DNA of 64,000 nt from Flavobacterium sp. WV_118_3 (lineage in GTDB: Bacteria > Bacteroidota > Bacteroidia > Flavobacteriales > Flavobacteriaceae), in NCBI RefSeq assembly GCF_039778605.1, contig NZ_CP156060.1, forward strand, positions 620,001-684,000, read 5' to 3'. Under the pieces are notes generated by a model, which did not search any database, was not told the DNA's origin, and saw only the letters and a list, made by a program, of their open reading frames with translations. Shown piece after piece: positions 39,856 through 48,476 of this stretch. Position numbers and translations under genes: made by a program. Every line of letters starts with the position of its first letter. Positions within the stretch are counted from its first letter, which is position 1.

Positions 39856-40725
39856 CTATCTGTATCGGTTAATAAATGAAGAGGGCGTTTCGCCACATTT
39901 TTTTTTAAATAGTCTCGAAAAATAAGCATAATCATCATAGCCTAATAGCGTAGCAACTTCGGCAAAATTGTTCTTAAACCGGATCAATTCCCGTTTGGCT
40001 TCCAGAAATACCCGATCCAAAATGACATCGGAAGTCGTTTTGCCGACCATCGATTGCGTGATGCGGTTTAAATGCTTCGGACTCACATTGAGCCATTCGG
40101 CATATTGCGAGGGTGATTTTTCGGATTTATAGTGCTTTTCAATCAACCGTTCGAGTTCCTGAAATCGCAAGGCGTACGAATGTTGTACAGCGGTTGCGGT
40201 CGCATTCTTTTCAATATACAAACGCGTACTGTCAATATAAATCTGATCGATCAGACTGAGAATTTTTTGCATTTTTAGAACGGCCTCATTTTGATTTTCT
40301 TTCAGAATTTCGCGAAATAAAGATTCGAAATCGGCCGCATCTTTTTCAAGATATAAAAACGGAGCGTTTTGGACACTGTAAAAAAACGGATAATTATGAA
40401 TCTTAATCCGATTGTAATGCAGGTCATAAAAAGTCTGCGTATGGAAAAAAATATAACCACGAATGTCTTCCGACAATTCCCAATGGTGTGTTTGTCCGGG
40501 ATTTAGGAAAAAAAGACTACCGGGTTTTACGGTATAGGTGGTGAAATCAATTTCGTGGATGCCGCTTCCCTGCGTAAAAAGTACAGTCAGGTAAAAATTG
40601 TGTTTATGCGGTTTATGGATGTTGCGGTGATTGGTAATGATATGGTTTTCAATAGTATTTGTGTAGAATTCTTTACGGGTTTCGCCCGGTTCGAATTGTT
40701 TTATGTCGAGAATAGCAGTTTTCAT
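39856..40725 (-). CDS. AraC family transcriptional regulator
   Basis: 289 residues from the ATG at 40725 (MKTAILDIKQFEPGETRKEFY). The longer frame to 40848 overlaps the divergent gene's start region and is unlikely. N-terminal cupin-like ligand domain (HKPHKHNFYLTVLFTQGSG ... GSLFFLNPGQTHHWELS), C-terminal double helix-turn-helix (PSQYAEWLNVSPKHLNRITQ and FAEVATLLGYDDYAYFSRLFKKKCGETPSSF). It is divergent from the DUF983 gene. Its ligand and targets are unknown. Confidence 0.88.
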   Translation of the reverse strand: MKTAILDIKQFEPGETRKEFYTNTIENHIITNHRNIHKPHKHNFYLTVLFTQGSGIHEIDFTTYTVKPGSLFFLNPGQTHHWELSEDIRGYIFFHTQTFYDLHYNRIKIHNYPFFYSVQNAPFLYLEKDAADFESLFREILKENQNEAVLKMQKILSLIDQIYIDSTRLYIEKNATATAVQHSYALRFQELERLIEKHYKSEKSPSQYAEWLNVSPKHLNRITQSMVGKTTSDVILDRVFLEAKRELIRFKNNFAEVATLLGYDDYAYFSRLFKKKCGETPSSFINRYR

Positions 40726-40828
40726 AAAACGGGTATCGGTATTTTTATGTCCTAAAAGTACAAAAACTTGTGTGAATCGTCTATAGCTTGTTGCCGAATT
40801 CTTGTGAAATTTGTATAAAAAAAGAGTT

Positions 40829-41188
40829 ATGTCAATTTTAAAGAACATTGTAACGGAAAAATGTCCTAAATGTCATCAGGGACAGGTTTTTGAAAAGAAA
40901 GGAAATATATTGCTTTTTCAGATGCCAAAAATGAATACGCATTGTTCCCACTGTAATCATAAATTCGAAAAGGAACCGGGCTATTTCTTCGGATCCATGT
41001 TTGTGAGTTATGCCGTAGCGGTGGCCGAAATGGTTGCCTTTTTCCTGATTATCCAGTTTTTTGTGGACAGTTTCGTGACAATTGTGGTGCTTATCGGAAT
41101 TATGTCGATCCTGTTAAGTACCTTTAATTTCAGAATATCCCGTATGTTGTGGATGTATCTGTTGGATGGAAAAAACAAACGCTTATAG
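40829..41188 (+). CDS. DUF983 zinc-ribbon membrane protein
   Basis: 119 residues from ATG 40829. The N-terminus has two CxxC pairs, CPKCHQG and CSHCNHKF, forming a probable zinc ribbon, followed by two membrane segments (VSYAVAVAEMVAFFLIIQFF and VTIVVLIGIMSILLSTF). This is the DUF983 arrangement, of unknown function. It is divergent from an AraC regulator and followed after 40 bp by a YCF48-like lipoprotein. Confidence 0.83.
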   Translation: MSILKNIVTEKCPKCHQGQVFEKKGNILLFQMPKMNTHCSHCNHKFEKEPGYFFGSMFVSYAVAVAEMVAFFLIIQFFVDSFVTIVVLIGIMSILLSTFNFRISRMLWMYLLDGKNKRL

Positions 41189-41228
41189 TTAAAAATGTTT
41201 GTAAATTAGCCTTTTAAATCCCTTCGGA

Positions 41229-42305
41229 ATGAAAATAAGGCTACTACTGTTTACAATATTCATTTGCTTTTCCTGCAATAAATTAAAACCAACAACCGAC
41301 ACGACCGAAAATAACGGCCCATCGGTCGCACTAACCAACCCGAATGCGGTTACTATCGATACCTTGCTCACGGATAAAATCAGTATCCGGGCCATTACAG
41401 TCGACAGTAACCGCATTTGGTATGCCGGAAGTAATGGAAAATACGGCTATGTTGCGTTAGACGGTTCGAAGGCTTTTAAAGGACATATCGAAAAAAATGA
41501 TCTGAAACCCGAATTTCGAAGTATTGCGCAAACAAAAGCGCATATTTTTATGATCAGTATCGGAAATCCAGGATTGTTATATCGGGTTGATAAAGACGGA
41601 AGTCATGTTCAGTTGGTATATGAAGAAAAAGGGGAAAAGGTTTTTTACGATAGTATGCAGTTTTGGAACGACCAGGAAGGTATTGTGGTTGGCGATCCGA
41701 CCGACAATTGTTTTTCGCTCCTGATCACCCGTGATGGCGGAACAACCTGGACAAAAATTGGTTGTGATCAATTGCCGGGTATTGCCAATGGTGAGGCTTT
41801 TTTTGCCGCCAGTAATACCAATATTATTGTGAAGGAAACGAATACCTGGGTGGTATCAGGTGGAAAGCGTTCGCGGGTTTTCTTTTCTCCGGATAAAGGA
41901 AAAAGTTGGAAAGTGGTCGATACGCCAATAGTTCAGGGAGAAGCGATGACGGGTATTTTTTCAGCCGATTTTTACGATAACAATACCGGATTTGCTGTAG
42001 GTGGAAATTATGAAAAACCGAATCAGAATCACGGTAACAAAATCCGAACTACAGATGGTGGAAAAACCTGGCAAAAAGTAGGCGAAAACGAAGGTTTTGG
42101 TTATGGTTCCTGCGTACAGTTTTTTCCCGGAAGTAAGGGGAAAGAATTGCTAACAGTAGGAGCGAGCGGTGTTTATTATTCGGCTGATTTTGGCGAAAAC
42201 TGGCAAAAAATAGCCGATTATAAGGATCTGTTTGCAATCCGTTTTGTAAACCGAAAAACCGTTATAGCAGCCGGAAATAATAAAATAATGCGATTTCAGT
42301 TTTAA
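41229..42305 (+). CDS. YCF48/BNR-repeat beta-propeller lipoprotein
   Basis: 358 residues with a lipoprotein signal (MKIRLLLFTIFICFSC, Cys16). The body is a beta-propeller with four Asp-box-like repeats: TRDGGTTWTKIG, SPDKGKSWKVVD, TTDGGKTWQKVG and SADFGENWQKIA. Such propellers are found in YCF48-type assembly factors and in sialidase-like proteins, but no sialidase catalytic residues are evident, so it is probably a binding or scaffolding lipoprotein. Flavobacterial genomes often label it simply oxidoreductase, for which I see no basis. Its stop codon lies inside an inverted repeat. Confidence 0.8.
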   Translation: MKIRLLLFTIFICFSCNKLKPTTDTTENNGPSVALTNPNAVTIDTLLTDKISIRAITVDSNRIWYAGSNGKYGYVALDGSKAFKGHIEKNDLKPEFRSIAQTKAHIFMISIGNPGLLYRVDKDGSHVQLVYEEKGEKVFYDSMQFWNDQEGIVVGDPTDNCFSLLITRDGGTTWTKIGCDQLPGIANGEAFFAASNTNIIVKETNTWVVSGGKRSRVFFSPDKGKSWKVVDTPIVQGEAMTGIFSADFYDNNTGFAVGGNYEKPNQNHGNKIRTTDGGKTWQKVGENEGFGYGSCVQFFPGSKGKELLTVGASGVYYSADFGENWQKIADYKDLFAIRFVNRKTVIAAGNNKIMRFQF

Positions 42306-42353
42306 ACCTGACAGGTTTCTCTGCGCAACGGTAAAAAACCTGTCAGGTTTAAA
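42301..42353. repeat. CCTGACAGGTTT inverted-repeat element, copy 2
   Basis: A perfect 18-bp inverted repeat (TTTAAACCTGACAGGTTT ... complement) with a 17-base loop. The stop codon of the propeller gene is contained in the left arm. It shares the core AAACCTGTCAGG with the copy at 31223-31280. Confidence 0.85.
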
Positions 42354-42357
42354 AAAT

Positions 42358-42395
42358 AAAAACCTGCCGGTGTTTTGCAACACCTATGCAGGTTT
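42358..42395. terminator. Nested hairpin, probable terminator
   Basis: Outer arms AAACCTGC/GCAGGTTT enclosing GGTGTT/AACACC. It directly follows repeat copy 2 and separates two convergent genes. Confidence 0.55.
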
Positions 42396-42418
42396 CCTAA
42401 TAAAAAAGCTCCTTTTTA

Positions 42419-42865
42419 TTATCTTCCGCGGTCTTTCATTTGTCGTAAAAGTTTCCGGTTAAAATCGTCTTCCGCCTTTTTGAGTTTTAAAATTTTTGTC
42501 GGACTGATCACGGTTTTCAGATCAGCAATAAATTTAAGTTTTAAGTTAAAAAGCTCTTCTTCGGTGTTTTCCATCTGATTTAAAAATACCAGTGCTTCTT
42601 TTTCACTCATTTTATCGATGGCACCCTCGTCCATATTGGATTGAAAAACACGCATTTTTTTATGGCGTAATTCAAATTGTCTTTCATCAAAAGTATTGTA
42701 AATCGGCCAGAATTTAGTCGCTTCTTCCGTTGTCAAACCTAATTCGGTCGTGATAAAAGCGACTTTTAACTGTTTGATCTGCTCTCTTTTTTCTCTAAAA
42801 CCCTGACCGAAAACCGTAACGGACAGCATTAACAATAGAAAGGGTAGGATTCGTTTTATAGTCAT
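42419..42865 (-). CDS. Spy/CpxP-like periplasmic protein of an ECF sigma operon
   Basis: 148 residues from ATG 42865 (MTIKRILPFLLLMLSVTVFGQ, signal peptide). An ATG at 42877 overlaps the upstream gene and is also possible. The mature part is helical with KVAFITTELGLTTEEATKFWPIYNTF, the pattern of Spy/CpxP-like LTxxQ proteins, sometimes named sensor of ECF-type sigma factor in Flavobacteriia. It probably senses envelope stress or chaperones unfolded proteins. It overlaps the preceding anti-sigma-like gene, so the two are translationally coupled. Confidence 0.78.
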   Translation of the reverse strand: MTIKRILPFLLLMLSVTVFGQGFREKREQIKQLKVAFITTELGLTTEEATKFWPIYNTFDERQFELRHKKMRVFQSNMDEGAIDKMSEKEALVFLNQMENTEEELFNLKLKFIADLKTVISPTKILKLKKAEDDFNRKLLRQMKDRGR

Positions 42866-42869
42866 GGCA

Positions 42870-43280
42870 TTATTCATTTAAATAAAGGTCTAAATTGTTG
42901 TGATCGGACAGATAGGCTTCTACCGCATCATTGTTTAAAACGATCGATTTTTCCAACGCCTGAATGTCGTTTTCATCCAAATGTTGGATAAGGTCATACG
43001 AATTCACATTCGCCTGCAAATAGGTTTCCACTGTAGCATCGTCTAAAGAAGTAGCCGGATTGGGCTGATTATTGTAATAGAAGGTCAATCCGCCGGCCAG
43101 TAAAAGAGTGGCCGCGATGCCCGACATCCATACACTACTACGACGCCATAACGGAATTACTTCCGTTTCCGGTTGCGGCAGTCGGTCCATAATACGGGCT
43201 TCCAACTGGTCGAAATACGCTTCCGGAGTTGTAAAACCGGAAGTAATTTTCGGATCGTTTTCTAAATTAAACTTTTTCAT
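42870..43280 (-). CDS. Single-pass membrane protein, putative anti-sigma factor
   Basis: 136 residues with a cytoplasmic N-terminus (MKKFNLENDPKITSGFTTPEAYFDQLEARIMDRL), one membrane helix near 50-68 (SVWMSGIAATLLLAGGLTFYY) and an acidic periplasmic tail. This topology and its place 98 bp after an ECF sigma gene, overlapping a Spy-like gene, fit an anti-sigma factor, though it has no recognisable zinc anti-sigma motif. The Phe-rich TTPEAYFDQLEARI segment is common to this flavobacterial group. Confidence 0.68.
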   Translation of the reverse strand: MKKFNLENDPKITSGFTTPEAYFDQLEARIMDRLPQPETEVIPLWRRSSVWMSGIAATLLLAGGLTFYYNNQPNPATSLDDATVETYLQANVNSYDLIQHLDENDIQALEKSIVLNNDAVEAYLSDHNNLDLYLNE

Positions 43281-43378
43281 TATTCTTATTTTTCGTTCTT
43301 CGCTAACACTATTTGTGAATTTTAATAGCGTTATTTCCTGTTCTTGTTATTTATTTGACAAATTTTCGATTGAAAGGT

Positions 43379-43921
43379 TTAAACGGAATTCAAATATTCT
43401 TCAATTTTTTTTACCGCATGATGATACGAGGCTTTTAAGGCGCCAACCGAAGTGCCAAGTATCTCCGATATGGCTTCGTATTTCAGCTCTTCAAAATATT
43501 TCATCTTAAAAACCAACTGTTGTTTTTCCGGTAAAGTGGCGACTGCTTTTTGCAGTTTTAGCTGGATTTCATCGCCGTCGTAATTCACATCGGCTTCCAG
43601 TTTACCCACGGCTTTCGATTGCAATTCTTCGTTGCTGATTCCCGCTTTCCGGGCGCGTTGGTTGATAAAGGTGATCGCTTCGTTGGTTGCAATACGATAC
43701 ATCCAGGAAAACAGTTTGCTTTCTCCTTTAAAGTGTTTTAGGTTATTAAAAATCTTGATAAAGGTATTTTGCAGTACGTCGTCGGTATCGTCGTGATCCA
43801 GTACTATATTTCGGATATGACGGTACAATGGCCGTTGGTATTCGGTCAATAACCGGCGAAACGCTTCGTTTTGCGTTTTCGGATCGAGTAACTGGCGGAT
43901 AAAAAGCGCTTCGTCCTGCAA
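43379..43921 (-). CDS. ECF-type RNA polymerase sigma factor
   Basis: About 180 residues from a proposed TTG start (MQDEALFIRQLLDPKTQNEAF). The longer ATG-initiated frame to 44089 runs antisense through the divergent hydrolase start and its promoter, and its extra residues are not sigma-like. Region 2 (DVLQNTFIKIFNNLKHFKGESKLFSWMYRIATN) and region 4 (TLPEKQQLVFKMKYFEELKYEAISEILGTSVGALKASYHHAVKKIEEYL) are complete. It is the first gene of a unit with a putative anti-sigma and a Spy-like protein, suggesting an envelope-stress circuit. Confidence 0.88.
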   Translation of the reverse strand: MQDEALFIRQLLDPKTQNEAFRRLLTEYQRPLYRHIRNIVLDHDDTDDVLQNTFIKIFNNLKHFKGESKLFSWMYRIATNEAITFINQRARKAGISNEELQSKAVGKLEADVNYDGDEIQLKLQKAVATLPEKQQLVFKMKYFEELKYEAISEILGTSVGALKASYHHAVKKIEEYLNSV

Positions 43922-43945
43922 ACTGACTGTTTTTATGATTTTGAC

Positions 43946-43953
43946 TAAAGATA
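43946..43953 (-). promoter_or_regulatory. Possible -7 element (TATCTTTA) for the sigma operon
   Basis: One mismatch from TAnnTTTG, about 25 bp upstream of the proposed TTG start. If used, it excludes all upstream ATG codons from the message. Confidence 0.35.
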
Positions 43954-44042
43954 ACCGAAAAAGTTTAATCGGAAATATCTTTTTTGCTACCGGAAAGAGA
44001 TACTGGAATAAAGCGTACTTTTGTGAAAAATAACAACACACC

Positions 44043-44702
44043 ATGGTTAAGACCGTAATTTTTGATATGGACGGCGTGATTGTCGACACAGAACCTGTTC
44101 ATAAATATGCTTATTATAAACACTTTTCAGAATTGGGAATCGATGTTTCGGAAGAAATGTATGCTTCTTTTACCGGGAATTCCACCCGAAATGTGTTTCA
44201 GAAATTAAAAGAAAGTTTTGCGCTGCAACACGATGTGGAAGAATTGATTCTGCGGAAGCGTTTCCTTTTTAACGATGCTTTCGATACCAAAGAAGATTTG
44301 GAACTGATTGATGGGGTTCGAAAGTTGATCATTGATCTTCACGGAAATGGAATGCAATTAATTTTGGCTTCATCGGCTTCCAAAGGAACGATCGAAAGAG
44401 TGTTTAACCGTTTTGAATTGCATACGTATTTTACTCATACGGTTAGTGGCGAAGATTTTCCGAAATCAAAACCGCATCCGGCTATTTTCCTGCATGCGGC
44501 GTCTTTGTCGGTTGCTCCGATCGAACATTGTATCGTGATCGAAGATAGTACTAATGGTGTAAAAGCGTCGAAAGCAGCCGGAATATTTTGTCTGGCCTAC
44601 AACAGTGTTAATTCCAAACTACAGGATTTGTCGGAAGCCGATCATGAAATCGGGCATTTCGATGAGATCAATTATGAGATTGTCTCCAAAATAAAACAAT
44701 AA
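44043..44702 (+). CDS. HAD-superfamily hydrolase, beta-phosphoglucomutase-like
   Basis: 219 residues. HAD motif I is DMDGVIVDTEP (nucleophile Asp9, acid/base Asp11), motif II lies in LILASSASKGTIERV, and motif III/IV in KSKPHPAIFLHAAS and CIVIEDSTNGVKASKAAG. The helical cap between motifs I and II places it with phosphoglucomutase-like and small sugar-phosphate phosphatases. The real substrate is unknown. It is divergent from the ECF operon and ends at a terminator shared with the photolyase. Confidence 0.87.
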   Translation: MVKTVIFDMDGVIVDTEPVHKYAYYKHFSELGIDVSEEMYASFTGNSTRNVFQKLKESFALQHDVEELILRKRFLFNDAFDTKEDLELIDGVRKLIIDLHGNGMQLILASSASKGTIERVFNRFELHTYFTHTVSGEDFPKSKPHPAIFLHAASLSVAPIEHCIVIEDSTNGVKASKAAGIFCLAYNSVNSKLQDLSEADHEIGHFDEINYEIVSKIKQ

Positions 44703-44705
44703 AGC

Positions 44706-44736
44706 AAAAGCCGTGGATTATCCCACGGCTTTTTTA
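44706..44736. terminator. Bidirectional rho-independent terminator
   Basis: AAAAGCCGTGG/CCACGGCTTTT stem with flanking A/T runs between convergent HAD and photolyase genes. Confidence 0.9.
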
Positions 44737-46016
44737 TAGGTTGTCAGGCATTTTTCACGTGCTGTTTTATGATCGACGATAGGTAGCGGATAAGCTTCGG
44801 TTCCAAGCTCCGGGATCCATTTTTTGATATAGATAAGATCTTTGTCGAACTTTTTGATTTGTTCGGTCGGGTTAAATATTCGAAAATACGGTGCAGCATC
44901 CACACCCGATCCGGCTGCCCATTGCCAGTTACCCACATTGCTGGACTGCTCGTAATCGAGTAATTTCTGAGCAAAATACGTTTCGCCCCATCGCCAGTCG
45001 ATTAAAAGGTGTTTGCACAGAAAACTGGCTACTATCATGCGGACTCTATTGTGCATATGTCCGGTAGCATTGAGTTCGCGCATTCCGGCGTCGACAAACG
45101 GATAACCGGTTTTGCCTTCGCACCATTTCTGAAATAAATCTTCGTTATTGTTCCACTGAATAGCATCGTATTTTTCCTTAAAACTACGATGAACCGTATG
45201 CGGGAAATGCCATAATATCTGCATAAAAAACTCCCGCCAGATCAGTTCATTTAAAAAGGTCTGATTTTGGAAACCAGCCGCTAAGCGCACCATTTGCCGA
45301 ATGCTCACCGATCCGAAGCGTAGGTGCGGTCCTAGTAAAGAAGTACCGGGAATAGCCGGAAAGTTGCGCGTGTCTTCGTAGTTTTCGACTAACTTTTCCG
45401 AAACGTCAAAAGTGGGAACCGTGATTTTGGAGGATTCAAATCCGATATCAGACAAACTTAAAAACGGATAATCGTGCGCTACTATATTTTCCAGAACGGT
45501 TTCCGATGGATAATGATGAATAGTTGTTTTATAGAAATGTTCTTTCCATTTTTTAGAATAAGGTGTATAGACCACATAGGGCGTACCGTCGTCTTTTACA
45601 ACTTCACTTTTTTCAAAAATAACCTGATCTTTTGCTGTTTTAAAAACAATGCCGTTTTCTTTTAACAGGTTATAAACCGCAGTGTCCCGTTTGCGAGCCG
45701 ATGGTTCGTAATCGTGATTGGTGTAAACGGTAGCAATTTTATTTTCGTGGATCAGTTTTTGAAAAATGCTGACAGGATCACCATAAAAAACAGCCAGTGA
45801 TTTTCCCGATTTCAAAAGCTGCTGTTGCATCTGATCGAGTAGGTTATGGATAAACCCAACCCGCGCATCATTAGTAGGTAACTGAGAAAGGATACTGGTG
45901 TCGAAAATAAAAATGGGCAGCACCGGAAGTTCGCTGTTAAGAGCGTGAAATAGTGCCGTATTATCAATTAATCGCAGGTCTCTCCGAAACCAAAAAATAG
46001 AGATCATCGTTTGCAT
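44718..46016 (-). CDS. phr: Deoxyribodipyrimidine photolyase / cryptochrome
   Basis: 432 residues repairing UV-induced pyrimidine dimers with light. The N-terminal alpha/beta antenna domain starts SIFWFRRDLRLIDNTAL. The FAD-binding helical domain holds LIWREFFMQILWHFP, WCEGKTGYPFVDAGMRELNATGHMHNRVRMIVASF and the signature WQWAAGSGVDAAPYFRIFNP. It lies 16 bp after a SRPBCC-domain gene on the same strand. This neighbour is common beside photolyases in Bacteroidota, so the two are probably co-transcribed. Confidence 0.93.
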   Translation of the reverse strand: MQTMISIFWFRRDLRLIDNTALFHALNSELPVLPIFIFDTSILSQLPTNDARVGFIHNLLDQMQQQLLKSGKSLAVFYGDPVSIFQKLIHENKIATVYTNHDYEPSARKRDTAVYNLLKENGIVFKTAKDQVIFEKSEVVKDDGTPYVVYTPYSKKWKEHFYKTTIHHYPSETVLENIVAHDYPFLSLSDIGFESSKITVPTFDVSEKLVENYEDTRNFPAIPGTSLLGPHLRFGSVSIRQMVRLAAGFQNQTFLNELIWREFFMQILWHFPHTVHRSFKEKYDAIQWNNNEDLFQKWCEGKTGYPFVDAGMRELNATGHMHNRVRMIVASFLCKHLLIDWRWGETYFAQKLLDYEQSSNVGNWQWAAGSGVDAAPYFRIFNPTEQIKKFDKDLIYIKKWIPELGTEAYPLPIVDHKTAREKCLTTYKKAVG

Positions 46017-46032
46017 ATAAAATGTACAGTTG

Positions 46033-46482
46033 TTAGCCGGGATAACGGCCGAATAATTGTTTCAGTTTGTTTTTTCGGTAGTCGAAAATGGCTTTTAGCT
46101 TTGGTCGGACGAGTAACGGATGGAGCAGATTTCGGATACAACCGAAAAGATCTTCCATTTCGATACCACCGTCGATTTCCCTGAAAAAATGTTTGTGATG
46201 CCAGAATTTATACGGACCAAATCGTTGTTCGTCTACAAAAAAAGCATTCGGTTCCATAGGGGGGATTGCCGTTACCCATTGCCGTTGAATACCGCGAAAC
46301 GGACTGATTTTGTAGTGAATGATTTGTCCGGAAAACATCTTCCGGTCGTCGCCCGAAAGGGTTTGGAATTTCAAGTTTTCCGGTGTGATTGCATTGAGAT
46401 TCGACGGATCCGAAAAAAAAGCCCACGCTTCATTTAGTGAAACCGGTAGCTTTTGGCGGGTATGTAGGGTATATAGCCTCAT
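46033..46482 (-). CDS. SRPBCC family protein, cyclase/dehydrase-like
   Basis: 149 residues from ATG 46482 (MRLYTLHTRQKLPVSLNEAWAFFSDPSNLNAITPENLKF), the typical opening of ligand-binding SRPBCC proteins. FRGIQRQWVTAI and DEQRFGPYKFWHHKHFF are conserved in the homologues that sit next to photolyases. Ligand and role are unknown. It probably forms an operon with phr, perhaps handling a lipid, flavin or pigment linked to the light response. Confidence 0.8.
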   Translation of the reverse strand: MRLYTLHTRQKLPVSLNEAWAFFSDPSNLNAITPENLKFQTLSGDDRKMFSGQIIHYKISPFRGIQRQWVTAIPPMEPNAFFVDEQRFGPYKFWHHKHFFREIDGGIEMEDLFGCIRNLLHPLLVRPKLKAIFDYRKNKLKQLFGRYPG

Positions 46483-46609
46483 ATAAAACAAAATTACAAA
46501 TGTTTGCGTTTCGGACCGATACCTGTCGAATGGTTTTTTCTTTTAAATTAAAATTAACATTTAAAGTACGTTTTTTTAGTAAATTCGTTCGCAAATAAAC
46601 AAAATAGTT

Positions 46610-47455
46610 ATGAAGAGAATTATTATTACTGCAGCTTTTTTTATGGCTACTCTAGCGATTCAGGCTCAGGTAAAAACGCCACAGGCCAGTCCTAAAGCAG
46701 AATTGGAACAGGTTGTAGGACTAACACAGGTTGAATTGGATTATTCCCGCCCGAGTTCTAAAGGAAGAGCCGTTTTTGGTGAATTGGTTCCTTACGGAAA
46801 AGTATGGAGAACCGGTGCCAATGCTAATACGACCATTTCTTTCGGAGATGATGTTGTCATTGATGGAAAAACACTGAAAAAAGGAAAATATGCCCTTTAT
46901 ACGTTGCCAAAAGCAGATTCATGGGATGTGATTTTCTATACCGATACAAACAACTGGGGAACTCCTGAAAAATGGGATGATTCGAAAGTAGCGTTGCGTA
47001 CTACGGTTAAACCGGAGACATTAGGTAGAAAAGTAGAAACGTTTACCATTGCAGTTAATAATATAGATAACGATAACGGAAGTCTTGAAATTTCATGGGA
47101 AAAAACATTGGTAGCCGTTAAATTTACAGTACCAACACAAAAAATCGCAATGAAGAGCATCGAAGGTGCTTTAGCGGGACCTACCGGTAATGATTATTTT
47201 TCATCTGCTCAATATTACTACCAGTCAGGTGGCGATATGAACAAAGCATTGGAGTGGGTTAACAAAGCCGTTGCAATGGAAAAAGAAGCTCCGTTCTGGT
47301 ATTTACGTCTAAAATCATTGATTCAGGCAAAATTAGGAGATAAAAAAGGAGCGATCGAAACCGCTAAATTATCACAGGCAAGTGCAGAAAAAGCAAACAA
47401 CGCTGACTATGTGAAAATGAATAAAGACTCTATCTTAGAATGGTCTAAAAAATAA
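46610..47455 (+). CDS. DUF2911 exported protein
   Basis: 281 residues with signal peptide MKRIIITAAFFMATLAIQAQ. The DUF2911 domain is clear: QTQVELDYSRPSSKGRAVFGELVPYGKVWRTGANANTTI (from about residue 38) and KKGKYALYTLP. The C-terminal 80 residues are TPR-like helices (SAQYYYQSGGDMNKALEWVNKAVAM). Exported DUF2911 proteins are abundant in Bacteroidota but their biochemical function is not known. It is monocistronic with a strong terminator. Confidence 0.88.
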   Translation: MKRIIITAAFFMATLAIQAQVKTPQASPKAELEQVVGLTQVELDYSRPSSKGRAVFGELVPYGKVWRTGANANTTISFGDDVVIDGKTLKKGKYALYTLPKADSWDVIFYTDTNNWGTPEKWDDSKVALRTTVKPETLGRKVETFTIAVNNIDNDNGSLEISWEKTLVAVKFTVPTQKIAMKSIEGALAGPTGNDYFSSAQYYYQSGGDMNKALEWVNKAVAMEKEAPFWYLRLKSLIQAKLGDKKGAIETAKLSQASAEKANNADYVKMNKDSILEWSKK

Positions 47456-47472
47456 TTCCTTTTAAAGGAGAC

Positions 47473-47499
47473 GAAGCCGGCTATATGCCGGCTTTTTTA
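47473..47499. terminator. Rho-independent terminator
   Basis: AGCCGGC/GCCGGCT stem, 5-base loop, six-T tail, between DUF2911 and the convergent cytochrome gene. Confidence 0.88.
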
Positions 47500-47506
47500 T
47501 GCCTGT

Positions 47507-48460
47507 TTAGCTGCGATCAAGACTCTTGATATAGGCTTTAATCAGCGCGAGACCTACCGGATCGGTTGTGGTGGTGCCCAGTTTGGGCATATGTAAAGTA
47601 CCGGAAGTTTCCATTCGGAAAATAATATTGGGTTGCTGCCGGGCAATGCCGGTTTTTCCAAAAGGTATTTCATAAGACAGCAGTAAATTGGTATAACCAG
47701 CCATACCGCCCGCTTGATGACAATGGGCGCAGTTTAGTTCCATATACGCTCTGGCACGTAATGCCAGTGGTTGTTCAGGATCATTATAATCGGGGAAGGC
47801 GGTCATTTCTTTTGAGGAAGTGGCGTCTAGTAATTGTTGCTGTTGTAAATCGGTCAGTTGAGAAACGCTTTCGTTGTTTCGGATGATCATTCTGTTTAGA
47901 TTCCGGATTTTTGGACCAATCGGTTGCAGCCTACGGTTACTACGATGACAACTGCTACATTCCGTTGCTGTTGGAATAGCGTAGTTGATGTCCGGTTTGT
48001 TTTTCTGTTTTACCAACACCGTAGCACCATTGGTTAGGAGTAGCGCTTCTGTTTGTGTGACATTCCATTGATAGGTTGCGGCATTCCATTTTCCGTTTTT
48101 CAGGTAGAGTATCCGGGTTTCGATAGGTTGATTCGGATAATAAAAAGTTTTGGCTAACAGGCTTCCTTCCGGGAATTGTGGCAATCCGTCATCTATGATT
48201 TTTAATTTTGTTCCCGGTGGTAATTTTAGTAGGCGTTGCTTGTCGGCATGATCGGTATAGAGTGTGCTGGAAAGTTCCAATAGCTGGACGTTATCATCGG
48301 GAATACGCTCTTTTAATGGACCCTTGAATAATTTCAGGTCGGATAATTTGCCTGGAAAGGTATAATTGTTTTCAATGCTCCCGGTATTTCGCAGTCCAAA
48401 ATAAACGATGATTATGGAAAAAGCGAGCATGCCGGTTACAACCAGTTTAGAAGCTTTCAT
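47507..48460 (-). CDS. SO2930-like di-haem c-type cytochrome, membrane anchored
   Basis: 317 residues with an uncleaved or signal-like N-terminal helix (LVVTGMLAFSIIIVYFGL). Two CxxCH sites: CSSCH in ATECSSCHRSNRRLQPIGP (around residue 168) and CAHCH in LNCAHCHQAGGMAGY. The middle region LYLKNGKWNAATYQWNVTQTEALLL is characteristic of the SO2930 family. It probably transfers electrons in the periplasm. It is followed upstream, 16 bp away, by a small histidine-containing membrane protein that may be its redox partner. Confidence 0.83.
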   Translation of the reverse strand: MKASKLVVTGMLAFSIIIVYFGLRNTGSIENNYTFPGKLSDLKLFKGPLKERIPDDNVQLLELSSTLYTDHADKQRLLKLPPGTKLKIIDDGLPQFPEGSLLAKTFYYPNQPIETRILYLKNGKWNAATYQWNVTQTEALLLTNGATVLVKQKNKPDINYAIPTATECSSCHRSNRRLQPIGPKIRNLNRMIIRNNESVSQLTDLQQQQLLDATSSKEMTAFPDYNDPEQPLALRARAYMELNCAHCHQAGGMAGYTNLLLSYEIPFGKTGIARQQPNIIFRMETSGTLHMPKLGTTTTDPVGLALIKAYIKSLDRS

Positions 48461-48476
48461 CTCAATGAAGTAGGAT

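Noticed and set aside
40726..40848. N-terminal extension of the AraC regulator
   Set aside because: Covers the divergent promoter region; the conserved N-terminus begins at 40725.
43922..44089. N-terminal extension of the ECF sigma factor
   Set aside because: The extra residues are antisense to the HAD gene start and its upstream region and do not resemble a sigma domain.
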